Assembly (NCBI GenBank): GCA_965112735.1
Contig: OZ218961.1
Coordinates: forward strand, 2,046,001-2,110,000
DNA: 64,000 nucleotides
Direction of reading: 5' to 3'
DNA from: Phaeosaccion multiseriatum
Taxonomy: Eukaryota; Ochrophyta, other classes
Below the pieces are notes generated by a model. That model did no database searches, was not told the DNA's origin, and saw only the letters and a list, made by a program, of their open reading frames with translations. Below, piece by piece: positions 12,151 to 23,166 of the stretch (its first letter is position 1; every line of letters begins with the position of its first letter). A program made the translations under genes and the position numbers.

Positions 12151-12583
12151 CAACGACAACACAGAAGCAGATGCAGTCTCGGATGCTCCGCGCCTTTTGT
12201 GCGATCCCGTAGACTCCAGTCTAAGCCCTTGCCCCCCTCTCTTCTCCTCGCCTCCTCCTCCTCCTGCTGCTGCTGCTGCTGGGAGAGACGAACGCTCTTC
12301 AGACGGGTATGAAGTGAGCAGACCACGCGGAGATAGAGGACGAGAAGAGGGGAGTTGGTGCTTCACCGTATTTACGATGAAGAGAGATGAGACCACGCGA
12401 AGACAGAGGATGAGAAGGAGAGGAGGAGTGCTGTACGGTACGCGCTACGTAGTGCCATCACCGAACATTGAATCGAGTCAATAAGGAGGGGCAGACCAGC
12501 CAAAAGGGTTGGGGGGACTTTGCAACAGTGCAAGCCGATATCAGCCTGGCTTGAGGCGGGAGGCGTCCTGCTCTCCTGCTCCT

Positions 12584-12642
<59 letters not shown>

Positions 12643-13205
12643 GTGGCCCAAGCGTGCAAGCTTCAATGAGAGACAGCGGGGTATGGGGTCATGGTTCCAG
12701 GTGGGACTCGTTCTCCACATCAGGCTACGATACTTTGCTCACCAAAGTAAAGACGGCAGGTCGTCTGAGTGCAACTACGATAACTGGAAAATATACAAAG
12801 TCCTCTCTGTATTAACATTAACATGCAGGGTGGGGCCTGAATACTTGGGGCCCCTTCCTGTGTATGTGCCGTTGTTGTGTCACCTTCTGTGGTGCTACAT
12901 TTTCGTTCCGCCAGCTTTCACTTGCTCTCTTTTCCCCCAACAGTGGAGGGGTTGCAATAAGGAGAGGACCCGCCCCTGAGAAGCTGGCAAGTGCAAGAGG
13001 CCACAGCACCACAACAAACACGCGGGGAAGCGCGGCCTTCCTCCCAGCCTCAAGCAAGTCAAGGAGGCACATTTACAGCTGGCGCACTACAGCACGCGCA
13101 TATAGTGACAAACTGTAGCGTTCGTCTCCCTCTCTCCCCCGTGGGAGGAAGAAGAGCCTGTCGCCGCCACAGCCGAATCGCACCGCACCCCCTGCAGGTG
13201 CTTCT
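12151..13205. other. Non-coding region 3' of the ankyrin gene
   Basis: It contains a GA dinucleotide run at about 12587-12640 and otherwise unique sequence. I see no conserved frame. It presumably includes the 3' UTR of the minus-strand ankyrin gene ending at 13206. Confidence 0.5.
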
Positions 13206-13839
13206 TCAAGCGCCCCCCACTCCCTCCTCATCCTCGCACATGTCTGTGTCGATATCCAGCCCATCCATAGCCACGCGACAATGCGACGCGTCCGCACCGG
13301 CCTCCAACAGGAGCTTCACCACGGCGGGCTGCTCTGCCTGGAGGGCGAACTGTAGCGCGCTTCTCCCCGGCCCTGATGTGCCACCAAAATCTGGGGTGTC
13401 AGGACAGACAGCGTCCATGTCCGCCCCGCCTCGCAGCAGGGCCTTCACCACCTGCTCTCTACCTATGGAGCATCAGCCGGAGAGGAGAGGAGATGGAGAC
13501 AAACAGCAGCACGAGGAATTAGGATGGGTCATACATTGCCATACGTACACCATACTTGCATTCCACAAGGACAAGGCACCAGGGAGACCATGGGTGGTTT
13601 GGCCTGGAGAAGCGCGGGGGGTTGATGGAGGCAACAACCCACCTCAACAACCCACCTTGCTGCGCGGCTTGCATGAGAGCAGTCATCATGTCGTGGTACC
13701 GGTCGAAGGCGTCAAGGTCCACCCTGCCCCCCATCATGAGCTCCTTCACCACCTCCGCGTGGCCCTCTCGGGCGGCGGAGTAGAGGTGCTGCTGGTGCTC
13801 GTCGAAGCCACCCACCGCCTCGTCAGCGTCCTGTTCCAT
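13206..13839 (-). CDS. Small ankyrin-repeat protein, 146 aa, two exons
   Basis: The exons are 13839-13656 and 13462-13206, joined by a 193-bp GT-AG intron in phase 1. The join restores a continuous repeat, LMQAAQQ followed by GREQVVKALLRGGADMDAV. Earlier residues carry LYSAAREGHAEVVKELMMGG, and later ones ALQFALQAEQPAVVKLLLEAGADAS, giving about three ankyrin repeats. The C-terminus is acidic (IDTDMCEDEEGVGG). The start ATG at 13839 follows no in-frame upstream Met and is the natural N-terminus. Ankyrin repeats mediate protein binding; the partner is unknown. It is divergently arranged with the plastid-type protein gene starting 524 bp away. Confidence 0.88.
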
Positions 13840-14362
13840 GTGTATATTGACTCAATACGAGTCCATGATTGCCTCAAGAAGAGACGGAAACACCAAGAGC
13901 CACGCCTCGAGTTCGTCTTTCATAGCTGTTGGGGTTTCTCTTCTGTGTTTTGTGTTTGTCTTTGCTTTGTCATGTGGCCCGCCCCCACAGCCCAGCCTCA
14001 GGCAAGCCAATTTCGGTTTCAGCTCGCTTTGAAAGACGTAAGGTTACGTAAGGCGCGAAGTACATGAAACAGGCGTGTGGGCGCGTGGGTTGCCTCTGAC
14101 AAGCCGTCAAATGCCTTTCTGAATTGTCACCCATCAAGTTACACACATTGGCCCATTACAACTCACGGGGCAGGACTCTGACACATCTTAGAGGAAGGGC
14201 TTATACATTCAAGGGAGAACGGAGGCAAGGAGGACTTTAGGGGCGAACGGATTGGGGAGAAAGAAAGACGTGGAGGAGGGCAGTTTTCGAACGGGTCAGA
14301 AGCCCGCATCCCCCACCTACCACAACACACCTCAACCGCAGGGAGCAGAGACGACACATACC

Positions 14363-15246
14363 ATGGTGCGCTTGTCTACATTCATCACAGCAGTGGCCAT
14401 CACGTCCGCCAATGTGGATGCGTTCCAGTCCCCGGCAACGGCCTTTGGCCCGAGCAGCTCCGGAGGTAAGAACGGAGCACGAATAGGGAGAGTTAGCAGC
14501 AGTAGCACAGCAGCGGTGGGCCGAAGCAATATTGGCGCGGCCATGCGCTCCCCCACGTCCAGCAAGCGGCGGCGTGTGCCCACACTGGCACAGATGGCTG
14601 GCGCAGGGGGCGCGGGCGAGGAAACATCGGCCTCCGACGTTGAAGCCGCCCATTCCTCCACCTCTTCAGCAGCACCGGGACAGGAACAGCAGCAGGAGGA
14701 GAAGAGCTTCAACCCTCTGCAGATGCTTGGGAATGCCATTACCGCCGCAGAGAACATGATCCTGGGGGATGACGAGGCTGCCAACAGTAGCAGCAGCAGC
14801 AGCAGCCAAAGGAGAGAACCTGCCTCCATCCCCTGGCTCCAGGCCATAAAGGGCCCGGACGGCTGCGAAACCAGCTGGGACTGCGACGCCCCCCTGACGT
14901 GCTGCGACTACGTCGCCTTCAAGATCTGCTGCAACCAGGGAGGCGGGCGCGAGCCAGCTTACGCGGTAAGACATGGAGGATTTCTCCCCCTTTTTTTTAC
15001 TTCTTGTAGTCTTTCGATTGGCGGCAGCGGTGGTGAGAAGCGTGTTGTCGCGTAAACTAATCTCCTCCTTGTTATATGCAGAGAGAAAGAGGTTTGCTGG
15101 AGAGGCTTTTGTGTGTGTCGATTCTGAGTCAGTTTTTGTTCATGCATCTCACCCTCTTCCCCTCTTCCCACGCCTTGCCTTATGAATTTACTCCGCAGCT
15201 GAACAAGCAAAGGAGTGTGTACAACAACCCCATCTACGACGTCTAA
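14363..15246 (+). CDS. Plastid-targeted Cys-rich small protein, 216 aa, two exons
   Basis: The exons are 14363-14965 and 15199-15246; the donor is GCG|GTAAGA, the acceptor CTCCGCAG, phase 0. The N-terminus MVRLSTFITAVAITSANVDAFQSP reads as a short signal peptide followed by an AF-type motif, typical of plastid proteins in heterokont algae. A Ser/Ala-rich transit and linker region follows. The conserved part is near residues 165-200: DGCETSWDCDAPLTCCDY followed by KICC, a six-Cys signature that I recognise from uncharacterised proteins of photosynthetic eukaryotes. The second exon gives the short tail LNKQRSVYNNPIYDV. The Cys pattern suggests metal binding or disulfides, but no function is assigned. 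The frame is open upstream of 14363; the ATG was chosen because it gives the targeting signal and has a good context (accATGg). Confidence 0.85.
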
Positions 15247-16306
15247 TGAGAGGGGCAAAAAGCGGGGCGATCGGCGTGGACATGGAAGCGGGGGGGAGGG
15301 GGGAGGGGAGGGCTTCTTCATTCGAAGGCCTGTGGGGATGGATCTCTCTCCCATCCGCTGTACTGTGTTTTACTGTGTTTGGGGGCGGACGGACTGTCAT
15401 GGCGCTGCTACGGAGCTGCTGTACAGCACTGCTCTGGGAGCAAGCGCAACCGGGCAAGAAAGAGGTCAAAAGACAACTGAACTGTCGTCAAAAAGGTGTT
15501 GAAATCCTTCTCTGTGGGTTGGTTGTACATAAACAAATGTGGGGGCAGAGAGGCATGTATATAGCGGACGACTGATTATATGTATCGAGTTGAGTGAGTG
15601 GTTACACTTCTTCTGGGGTTTTGCTTAGAGCAGCGATGGCCTCAATTGAGAGGGGTTGCTGAACGACGCGGCGGCAGAATGGGGGTGTAGGGGTTTGTGC
15701 GGGGGGGGGGGGGGGGGGTGTTGGTGGGGGGGGGGGGGAGGTGTTGGTGGTGACCTGTTGGTACCTCCCTCCAGTCTATATGTATTTTCTTTGCAGCATC
15801 ATTTTTTTTCCCGTTCTTTGCAGATGTTTTTTCTTCCTTTTATATAAGTATCGTATTTCAAGTATTTCTGTCTGTAGGGTATAAGGGGGGGGGAGGGCAT
15901 GGGTGCCCGTCCCCCCTTGAGCACCACACTGCAGTCATGTACAGCGATAATCGGGGGGTGGGGTGGGGGGGGGGGCGTGTGGGAGAGGTGGCAATCACAG
16001 CGTTGACCATCATCTCTTCGCAACAGCGTAATCTTACTTCAATTGTTTATAAGCTCATGCATCCATCAGCTTGGCATATAAATAAATAAACAACGATCTA
16101 CCGACGTACTAATAAAAAGAGTATCGATGAGGGGAGAATGATGGAGGAAGGACCCTATTCACCCACCCCACGCGTTTCTTGCTGCTCCTCCACCACTTCA
16201 GCTGCCTCATCACCAGCCATAAACTACACTCTCCTCAGCCAGCACCGACCGCACCCCCACACCACACCACACCCCTTAGAAGCAGGAGTTGGTGGTACAG
16301 CCAGGC
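15247..16306. other. Convergent 3' region with poly-G tracts
   Basis: This holds the 3' UTRs of the plastid-type protein (+) and the PPR-SMR gene (-). It has long G runs (15700-15742, 15888-15896, 15962-15975) and AT-rich text near 16075-16120 with ATAAATAAATAAAC. A GTTGGTGGTACAG copy lies at 16288-16300, just past the PPR-SMR stop codon. No gene is seen. Confidence 0.5.
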
Positions 16307-18837
16307 TCACAGGCGCACGACAATCACCCCAGGGTTGTCCGGCAGGACGTCTGCGTCCATACCGAGCTCCTCTCTGACAAAGTGCAGCAGCTTGGGGCCG
16401 AGCACGCTCACTCCGCCCTCACTGCCCCTGCCCCTACCGGTGATCACATTCACCTCCCTCTGCAGCACCCACCCCCCCTCCTCTTCCTCCTCCTCCTCTA
16501 CCTCCTCCTCCTCCTCCTCCTCCTCCTCTTCCTCCTCCTCCTTCTGCTTCTTGTTGCTGTTCTCGGAAGAGCACAGCGCGTGGCGGAGGGCGGCCTTGCC
16601 CGCGCTCTCTGAAAAGCCATGCAGATCAATGGTGCGACCCTCCCGGCCCTTGACCCAGTGGGACAGCACCCCTTCACGCAAAGCAAGCCTATACACCTCA
16701 TCCGCGAGGCCCCCCTGCCCTTCACGAAGCAGACAGGCGAGCACCTCTTGGTAGCTCACCTTGTCGGGCCGCAAACCTCCCTCGCACCCTCCTCGCATCT
16801 CCTCCAGCAGGGCCAGACTCTCCCGAAACCTCCCTCCCTCGCTCGCCTTGGCGCACGCTGCAAGCATGGCGTTGAAGCTAAAGACGTTATGCCTCACCCC
16901 CGCTGCCCTCATCTCCCCGAACAGTTCCTCGGCCTTGTGGAAGTGCCCCGCGTTCCCAAACGCGCTAATGAGCGCCGTGAATGTCACCACATCGGGTTCG
17001 AGCCCGCGACTGCGCAGCTCCGCAAGCAAGCCCAAAGCCTCGTCGAGCGGTGGTGCGGCATCACCATTGTCATTGGCATTGGCAGCATTGCCACACGCTG
17101 TGATGGCGGCGTTGAAGGTCACAAGACAGGGCTCCAGGCCTTCCCTCTGCATCTCCTTGAGCAGGCCCAGCGCCATCTCATACTGCCCCGCGTTGCCGCA
17201 CGCGCTAATGGCGGCGCTGTACGTGATGACGTTGGGCTTGAGGCCCTCTCCCCGCATCTCCGACATAAACTCCAAGGCCCGCTCATGATACTGAAACTCC
17301 GACTGAGACTGCTGCCCCTCCTGAGACGGCCCATCAGACTGCTGCCCCTCAGCCTCCTGACCATGCGCCCCTGTACTGCTTGCACCCCCGGTACTGCTTG
17401 CATTGGCGCACACCGTGACGAGGGCACTGTACGTGACCACCGTGGGCCTCAAGCCGCTGTCACGCATCTCCTGGAGCATATCCAACGCTCTTTGGAACCA
17501 CGTCTCGCGCAATTCCGTCTGCCTCGCCGCCGAAGGGGAAGAAGAAGAAGAAGAAGAAGAGGAGGAGGAGCGTGTACCGCTTGTGCTGCCGCCTACCTCG
17601 AGCAGGGCGCAGGCGCACACACTGATAAAGGCGTTGGCCGTAAGCCCGTTGGGCGTGAGTCCGTCTTCGCGCAATTGCTCAAGCAGCAGGAGGGCCTCGT
17701 CGTGTCTGTACGCCTTCCTCGCTGCGGTGAGACACGAGCTGTAGGTGAACAGATCCGGCTTGACGACGTGCTTGACATGCTTGAGGTGGTATCTGAGGCG
17801 GTGAAGGAAGATCCCCTCCTCCTCCTTCTCCTCCTTCTCCTCCTCCTCCTCCTCCTCCTCCCCGCGGCGGCGCATCTCGGCAAGCAGTTGGAGCGCCTTG
17901 TCGTACTGCCCGCCCTTCTCGTATGCGGCCACGAGTGAGTTGTAGCTGATGGCGTCGGGGTGAACACCATCCGCCACAACAACACCCACACCATCACCAA
18001 CACGTCCAGCTTCGCCTTCGCCCGCCTCGCCTCCCGTCTCCTCTCCACTCCCCTCCCCACCGCCGCCGCGCATCAGCATACTCTGAAACACACCCTCCGC
18101 CTTCTCCCACTGCCCCGCACTCCCATAGGCTGAGATGAGTGCATTGACGCAAATTGTATTGGCGCGTTGGCCGTATCGGCCATCGATCCAACCAAACACC
18201 TCCGCGGCTTTCTCCGGTTCTCCGGCCTCACCACAAGCGGCAATGAGGGCACAGAAAGTGACCAAGTCTGGACGAAGACCTTCGGCGTGAATGTCATACA
18301 ACACGTGAATGGCTTTTTCGTGCTGTCCGCTCTTGCCGTAGGCGGTGGTCATGGCATTGTAGGTGGTGATGGAGCGCGCAAGCTCGGAAGCCTTCATCTC
18401 TGCCAGCAGACTTTCGGCTGCCTTCCACCGCCGGCACCTGCCCACGGCGCTTATGGCGGCGTTGTAGATGATGCTATTGAGCGGTAGTCCCTCGTCCTTG
18501 GCCTTCTGCAGTGCGCCCGCCACGCCCCTCAAGTCCTTCCTCCTGCCCGCCGCTTCCACCGCCATCCGCACGTCCATCTGCCTCTTCCGCAGCCTCGCAC
18601 CCCTCAGAACAGCACCCAGCCGACCCGTCTCCGGGGGGGCGCGTTGCTGGTGTGGAAACCCAGAGAGCGGCTGCTGAGGCCTCAGCTGCAGTACCACCGG
18701 TTTGCCCATCCTTCTCTCATACGTGCCCTCGGACGAGTGCAGCATAATGCCTGATTGATGATCGGCAGGGGCATCCGCCCTTTCACCTGCTGTTCCTTCT
18801 TCTCCTTCTCCTCCCCGGACCCCTTTTTCTGCTTCAG

Positions 18838-18872
<35 letters not shown>

Positions 18873-19207
18873 GGCGTCTCTTGCCCGCCCCCCCCTCTTC
18901 CAGAAGCTGCTCTCTTGAGGCCCCCTTTGTTGCGTACAGAAGAAGCAGGTGCGGGGTCCGCTGCTGCAGAAGTCACTCCTCTCGCTCCAGCCCGCAAATG
19001 CCTCCCCGTCACCCAACCTCCCCCAACTGGCGATGCAACAGCCGTATGCAGCGGTGGGGCCACAAAGCCGCCGCACTGGTATCTTGCGCCACTCGTCCCT
19101 CTCTCTACTCCCCATGGAGCCCCCATAGAAGACACCTCCTTTACCTGCGAGTACGCGTCAAGGAATAGGAGGGACTGAGAAGTAAGTGCGTTCACTCGGC
19201 AACTCAT
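16307..19207 (-). CDS. PPR-SMR protein, 966 aa, apparently intronless
   Basis: A P-class pentatricopeptide protein with a C-terminal SMR domain, the layout of plant plastid proteins such as pTAC2, GUN1 and SVR7, which act in organelle transcription, RNA processing and translation. Residues 1-220 are low-complexity, probably an organelle-targeting region plus linker. About a dozen PPR motifs follow, for example IIYNAAISAVGRCRRW, TTYNAMTTAYGKSGQHEKA, ITYSAAISACGNAGQYEMAL and VTFTALISAFGNAGHFHKAE. Acidic, Ser- and Gly-rich insertions lie between several repeats. The SMR domain begins TIDLHGFSESAGKAALRHAL and ends NVITGRGRGSEGG with the usual hydrophobic tail (NPGVIVVRL). An acidic run of about 25 residues (Glu, one Val) is inserted inside the SMR domain. 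The DLHG and TGRG signature sites are intact. The start is the first ATG. RNA targets and compartment are not readable from sequence. Confidence 0.94.
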
Positions 19208-19577
19208 TTCTCATGGTGAGCTAAGCAATTCCCACCCGAGAACTTACCAAGTGAGGTGGGGGGCGAGGCCAGAGGTAGGCAAACCTGCACAGCAAGCAGA
19301 ACGAGGCCTCAACAGAGCGCTTCCCTTCTTACATGCAGGGCAGGGTAATCTCCGGGCATTTTTTGGCTGACTAGAGCAAAAGAAAGAGGAGAAGACCTTC
19401 AGCCCAAGACAGAGGAGAAGAGTGAGGAGGGATCGAGGAAAGAGAGAATCATGCGCTCATGAGCGAACAAAAAGCAAAAGTGAGGCGCCCTCACAGTTGG
19501 CTGACGATTTGACCTTCTTCAACCATAGATGGCATAGATGGTGTACACACGATCAACACTATTCCCTATGTGCCCAG

Positions 19578-19660
19578 GGTGGAGCTGGAGGCAGACGTAC
19601 GGTTCATAAATGTCACTAGTGACATCATTAGGGAGGAGGAGGAAGCTCAATACGAAGAAG
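19578..19660 (+). CDS. Possible isolated exon, unknown product
   Basis: Between an acceptor-like TGCCCAG and a donor-like GAAGAAG|GTGAG the plus strand reads VELEADVRFINV followed by TSDIIREEEEAQYEE, a composition that looks coding. No partner exon could be linked with confidence. It may be an exon of an unrecognised gene or chance. Confidence 0.25.
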
Positions 19661-22028
19661 GTGAGAAATCTCCTCCTCCTTTTTTTTTTCTTTTTTTTTT
19701 TTGTGTCCCTGGTCTAACTCATTTCCCACGACTCCCCGGCCTACTCTCTCCTACCCTCAGGTGCGCTTGCCCCCCCCCCCCCACCAGTGTGCTCAAGCTA
19801 GCATGGGGCGGTATAGAGTGTCTCTGTGGTGTACAATGGGGCTCTCTCGTGGTACTTGACATGTGCGAGGCGAGCTTTTGGCCGGCAGAAGGGGGTGATG
19901 TTGGGGAAGGAGGACGGAAGTAGTTTGCCGATGTCTAGGACTCTTGTCGCCCCGCCATGTGTGGCCATGTGGCCTTCGTCAACTGACGCCCGACGCCTTT
20001 CTCGACCGCCCTGAAGGGCAAGGGTAGCCCCATCCAGTACCATCTGTCGCGTACCTCTTGCAGCCTCTCCGGTGGCGGGAAGGGCCGTGTGGCGCTACTT
20101 ACATCTCGGCGGCGGCGCTCGCTTTGTGAAATCCGCTCTTTCCCGCCAGTGCAAAAGTGGCAGAGTCATAATCAGCTCTGCCAGGCCTTTCGGCTTTCCT
20201 CCACAGGACGCCCCGTGGGACTTGAGCTTGACGTCCGAGTGCGCCAGGATGGAGCTCGTCGAGATGGCAGCAGATAGGCGGGACCTGAACCTTGTTTGGA
20301 GCCTACACTTGCATGCACGCCTACCTGCCTGCCTGTCGGCCTGCCTGGCCAAGCTGCTGATGGTCCGGCGACTCGCTATCATACAGTTGTGGTGGTGATT
20401 GGGTTCAGGCGACTTTTTGCCGTTCCAAGATGGGCCTGCAGCCTCGCACGCAGCAATGACAGCAATTGGTCCGACGCAGCAATCGGTCGCAAGAGGAGTA
20501 CATGTCGAGACTATTTTTGGGGGCGGGACTCTTTTCCCCGGCTACCCCCCCCCCCCCCCCTTAATCCCACGCCAGCTCCTACTACCTCCATTCTCCCGCT
20601 ACCCTTCCTACTCCCTCCATTCTCCCGCTTCCTTTCCTACTCCCCCCATCTCTGCTGCTACGGCAAGCGCTGCTCCTCGGCGTTTCGACCAACCTGTGTC
20701 TATAGCTCGGGCGGGGCTGGCGGGGGGGGTTTACTTTATTGACTTCATAGGAGGGGGGAGACTTTTGTGCTCCTCGAGCCATCTGTGAACATGCACAACG
20801 CCCTTGAGGAGGGCGGTAGAGCTCAGCGTGGCAGCGAACGACGAGACGGGCTTGCAGCTCTTCCCTTCCACTGTGGCGCTTCTTCTGTGGTCGCCCCCCC
20901 GCGAGGTTTGGTTTCTTTGGCTCCTGGCTTTTGAGCCGTAGCCCCCTCCTGGCTTCGGGCTTCTGGCCGCAGATCAGCGCTGGTTTCTCGGCTTTCGGCC
21001 GTCTGGCTTGTCTTTCTTTCCAGCTGATGACTGGCTTCTGCTGGTCGTAGCCCAGCCCCTGGCTTCTCGGCTTTCGGCCGCAGGCCGCCTCTGGCTTCTG
21101 CTTATCGGGGGCCAGAGAAACCTCGTGGGGGGCAGACTGTGGTCACCGCCGCCGCCGGAAGGAAAGATACGTATATCGTGCTTCCCTCAGCACCAGGGCG
21201 CCAGTGTGGGTGGGCAGCGCTAGGAGATGGCACGTGTGCTGCACGCAGAGGGTCAGCGGAGAATCAGACTAGGGGGGGGGGGGGATGCTTGTTCCGTCCG
21301 TCCTCCGATCCTGCCGGTAGGAGCGGTAGCACACGTCTTCGAGGTCGAGGCTTGGTCCTACATGAGGGGCCGGTACATGGGTAGCCTCGGCACACGAGAG
21401 AGCCGCGTACGCGAGAAAGAGAGAGAGAAAGGTTAATATATTAGCTACTCGTACTTTTTAGTGAACCTTCGGATGCGGCATCCGCAACAGTCAAAGGATT
21501 TTCTGCCTACGATACGTATACACAGAGTGCGCCAAGCTACCGGGCCACTCCTTGAGTAAGAACCAGGTAAGCACCCTGCTTAACCTTTTAAAAACCTTAT
21601 TTCCTCTTCCCCGCCCCCCCCTTTCCTTACATACATTGATGGTCTATGGTACAAACCCCCAACCACCCAAATCACCCCCCCCCTTCCGCCGAAGTCAGTC
21701 GTTCCTTCTGGCGCGCATCTGTCTTTCTCTGAGCGAGAGAGATAGAGATAGAGGGAGGGCGGGAGTGGCAGGGTGCGATGGGAGAGAGAGGGGGCGGGAG
21801 GGGGAGAGAGAGATGGAGTGGTTGGGAGATACAACAGAGAGAGAGAGAGAGAGAGAGAGGAGAGCCTGACGGAGAGAGAAGGGGAAGGGCGAGAGAGAGG
21901 TGGAGGGAGGGAGAAGAGAATGGGAAAACGTCCGCTGCAGTTCTTCAGTCCTTTTCCCTTTCCGCCGCCCCGACAGCAATCTCCGAGCAGGTGAATCGCT
22001 TCGCCCCCCTCCGCCTCCGCTTCCTTCT

Positions 22029-22277
22029 TCACAGCTTCCTCACTTTCTTGCGCATTGCCGCAGATTTGCGCATTGCTGCAGCCTTCCGCATCTTTACCGC
22101 CCGCTCAATCTCGGCTTTCCCCATCTTCTCCGCCCGCGCGGCCCGCTCGATATCCACTTTCCTCATCTTGTCCCGAGCTTGAAAGTACGGCAGGCCATTG
22201 ACCTGCTGCGTTTTCGTAGCAATATGTTGTCGCTCTTGATCAGGAATCATCCCGCGCGCCTTGAGAACAAGCGCCTT
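22029..22277 (-). CDS. Possible terminal exon of a basic helical protein
   Basis: The frame reads MIPDQERQHIATKTQQVNG, then LPYFQARDKMRKVDIERAAR, then a run of MRK/MGKAEIER repeats ending KKVRKL and a stop. Upstream in the same frame is GGKAAKALVLKARG, preceded by an AG acceptor candidate. The repeating K/R/A/M pattern suggests a long basic helix. No family was recognised and no 5' exon was found. Confidence 0.35.
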   Translation of the reverse strand, partial: KALVLKARGMIPDQERQHIATKTQQVNGLPYFQARDKMRKVDIERAARAEKMGKAEIERAVKMRKAAAMRKSAAMRKKVRKL

Positions 22278-23166
22278 TGCTGCCTTTCCTCCTTGAAGAA
22301 CGCCTTTCTTTTGATTTGAAAGCGTTTTGGTCCGGTATCCGCTCTCCTCACTCTACAGCCTTGCTCCTTCTTTGGAGAAAGGAATTCAGCCCCCCGTGAC
22401 CCCTTGCTGCTCCTTCTCCTCCTCCTCCTTCGCGGTGCTGCTCCCAAGTCTCTCCTGCCCTCCAAGCGGTGAGAGAATTCTTCTTTTTTTCTCCCCCGGT
22501 GATCCCCTTCCCTCCAAGTCTCCGTTTCACTATCCCAAGTGAGCGATACTCCCAAGTTGACGCAAGAAGTATCACCCTCTTTCAAGGAAAAGACCTCCCC
22601 CCCCTACTTTCACTACCACTACTGCCTGCTGGGCACAGGCGGTTGTTCGAGGTCAAGGGCAACAGAAACCCACAGCCGCCGTCGGACCGTCAAAAAAAAA
22701 ATGCCGGTTTGCCGGCTTCGTCGGTTTGTGTGTGTGGGAAAAGAGGTTGGACGGGGTGTGCTTGGCTCAGGCGCTCCAGCCTTGCCTTTCGCCGCCACTG
22801 GTAGAGGTATAGGGGTGCTCTCTCGTCGCCACTGGTAGGAGTGGAGCGGCAGCACCGCAGTAGAGGAGCAAGGGAAATATTTATCAGCCTCCCTTATTCC
22901 GTTGCAGAACTTGAGGTGTCGGGGAGGGAGAAACGCACAGCAGCGGGCCGCAGGAGCGCACGAGCAGGGACAGGGCACCGGCGTACTAAGGAAGTCGCCA
23001 GCCCTCGCGATTGCAGCCTTTGTAGACGGTGGAGAAGGGATGCAAGCCTGTCAAAGACCGAAACATGGGGAGGAGGGGAAGAAGTGAAGTTTCCTTCATC
23101 TTTTTTTTGAAGACTGAGGAGCGATTTGCTTCTTGAAACTGAGGCGCGAAGGAGGGACCGACCAGC

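Larger units (their letters stand above)
19208..23166. other. Nearly gene-free 4-kb region between the PPR-SMR and membrane-protein genes
   Basis: No complete gene can be supported. The upstream region of PPR-SMR is on its left. At 20900-21110 there are imperfect repeats built on CTGGCTTCT and TCGGCTTTCGGCCG. GA/GAGAGA runs lie at 21725-21900. Two isolated exon-like stretches are listed separately (19578-19660 + and 22029-22277 -). C runs at 19769-19782 and 20546-20560 are homopolymers. Confidence 0.5.

Noticed and set aside
16990-17020. GGGTTCGAGCCCG resembling a tRNA T-arm
   Set aside because: It lies inside a PPR repeat codon stretch (GLEPDVVTF on the minus strand), and no acceptor or anticodon arms surround it.
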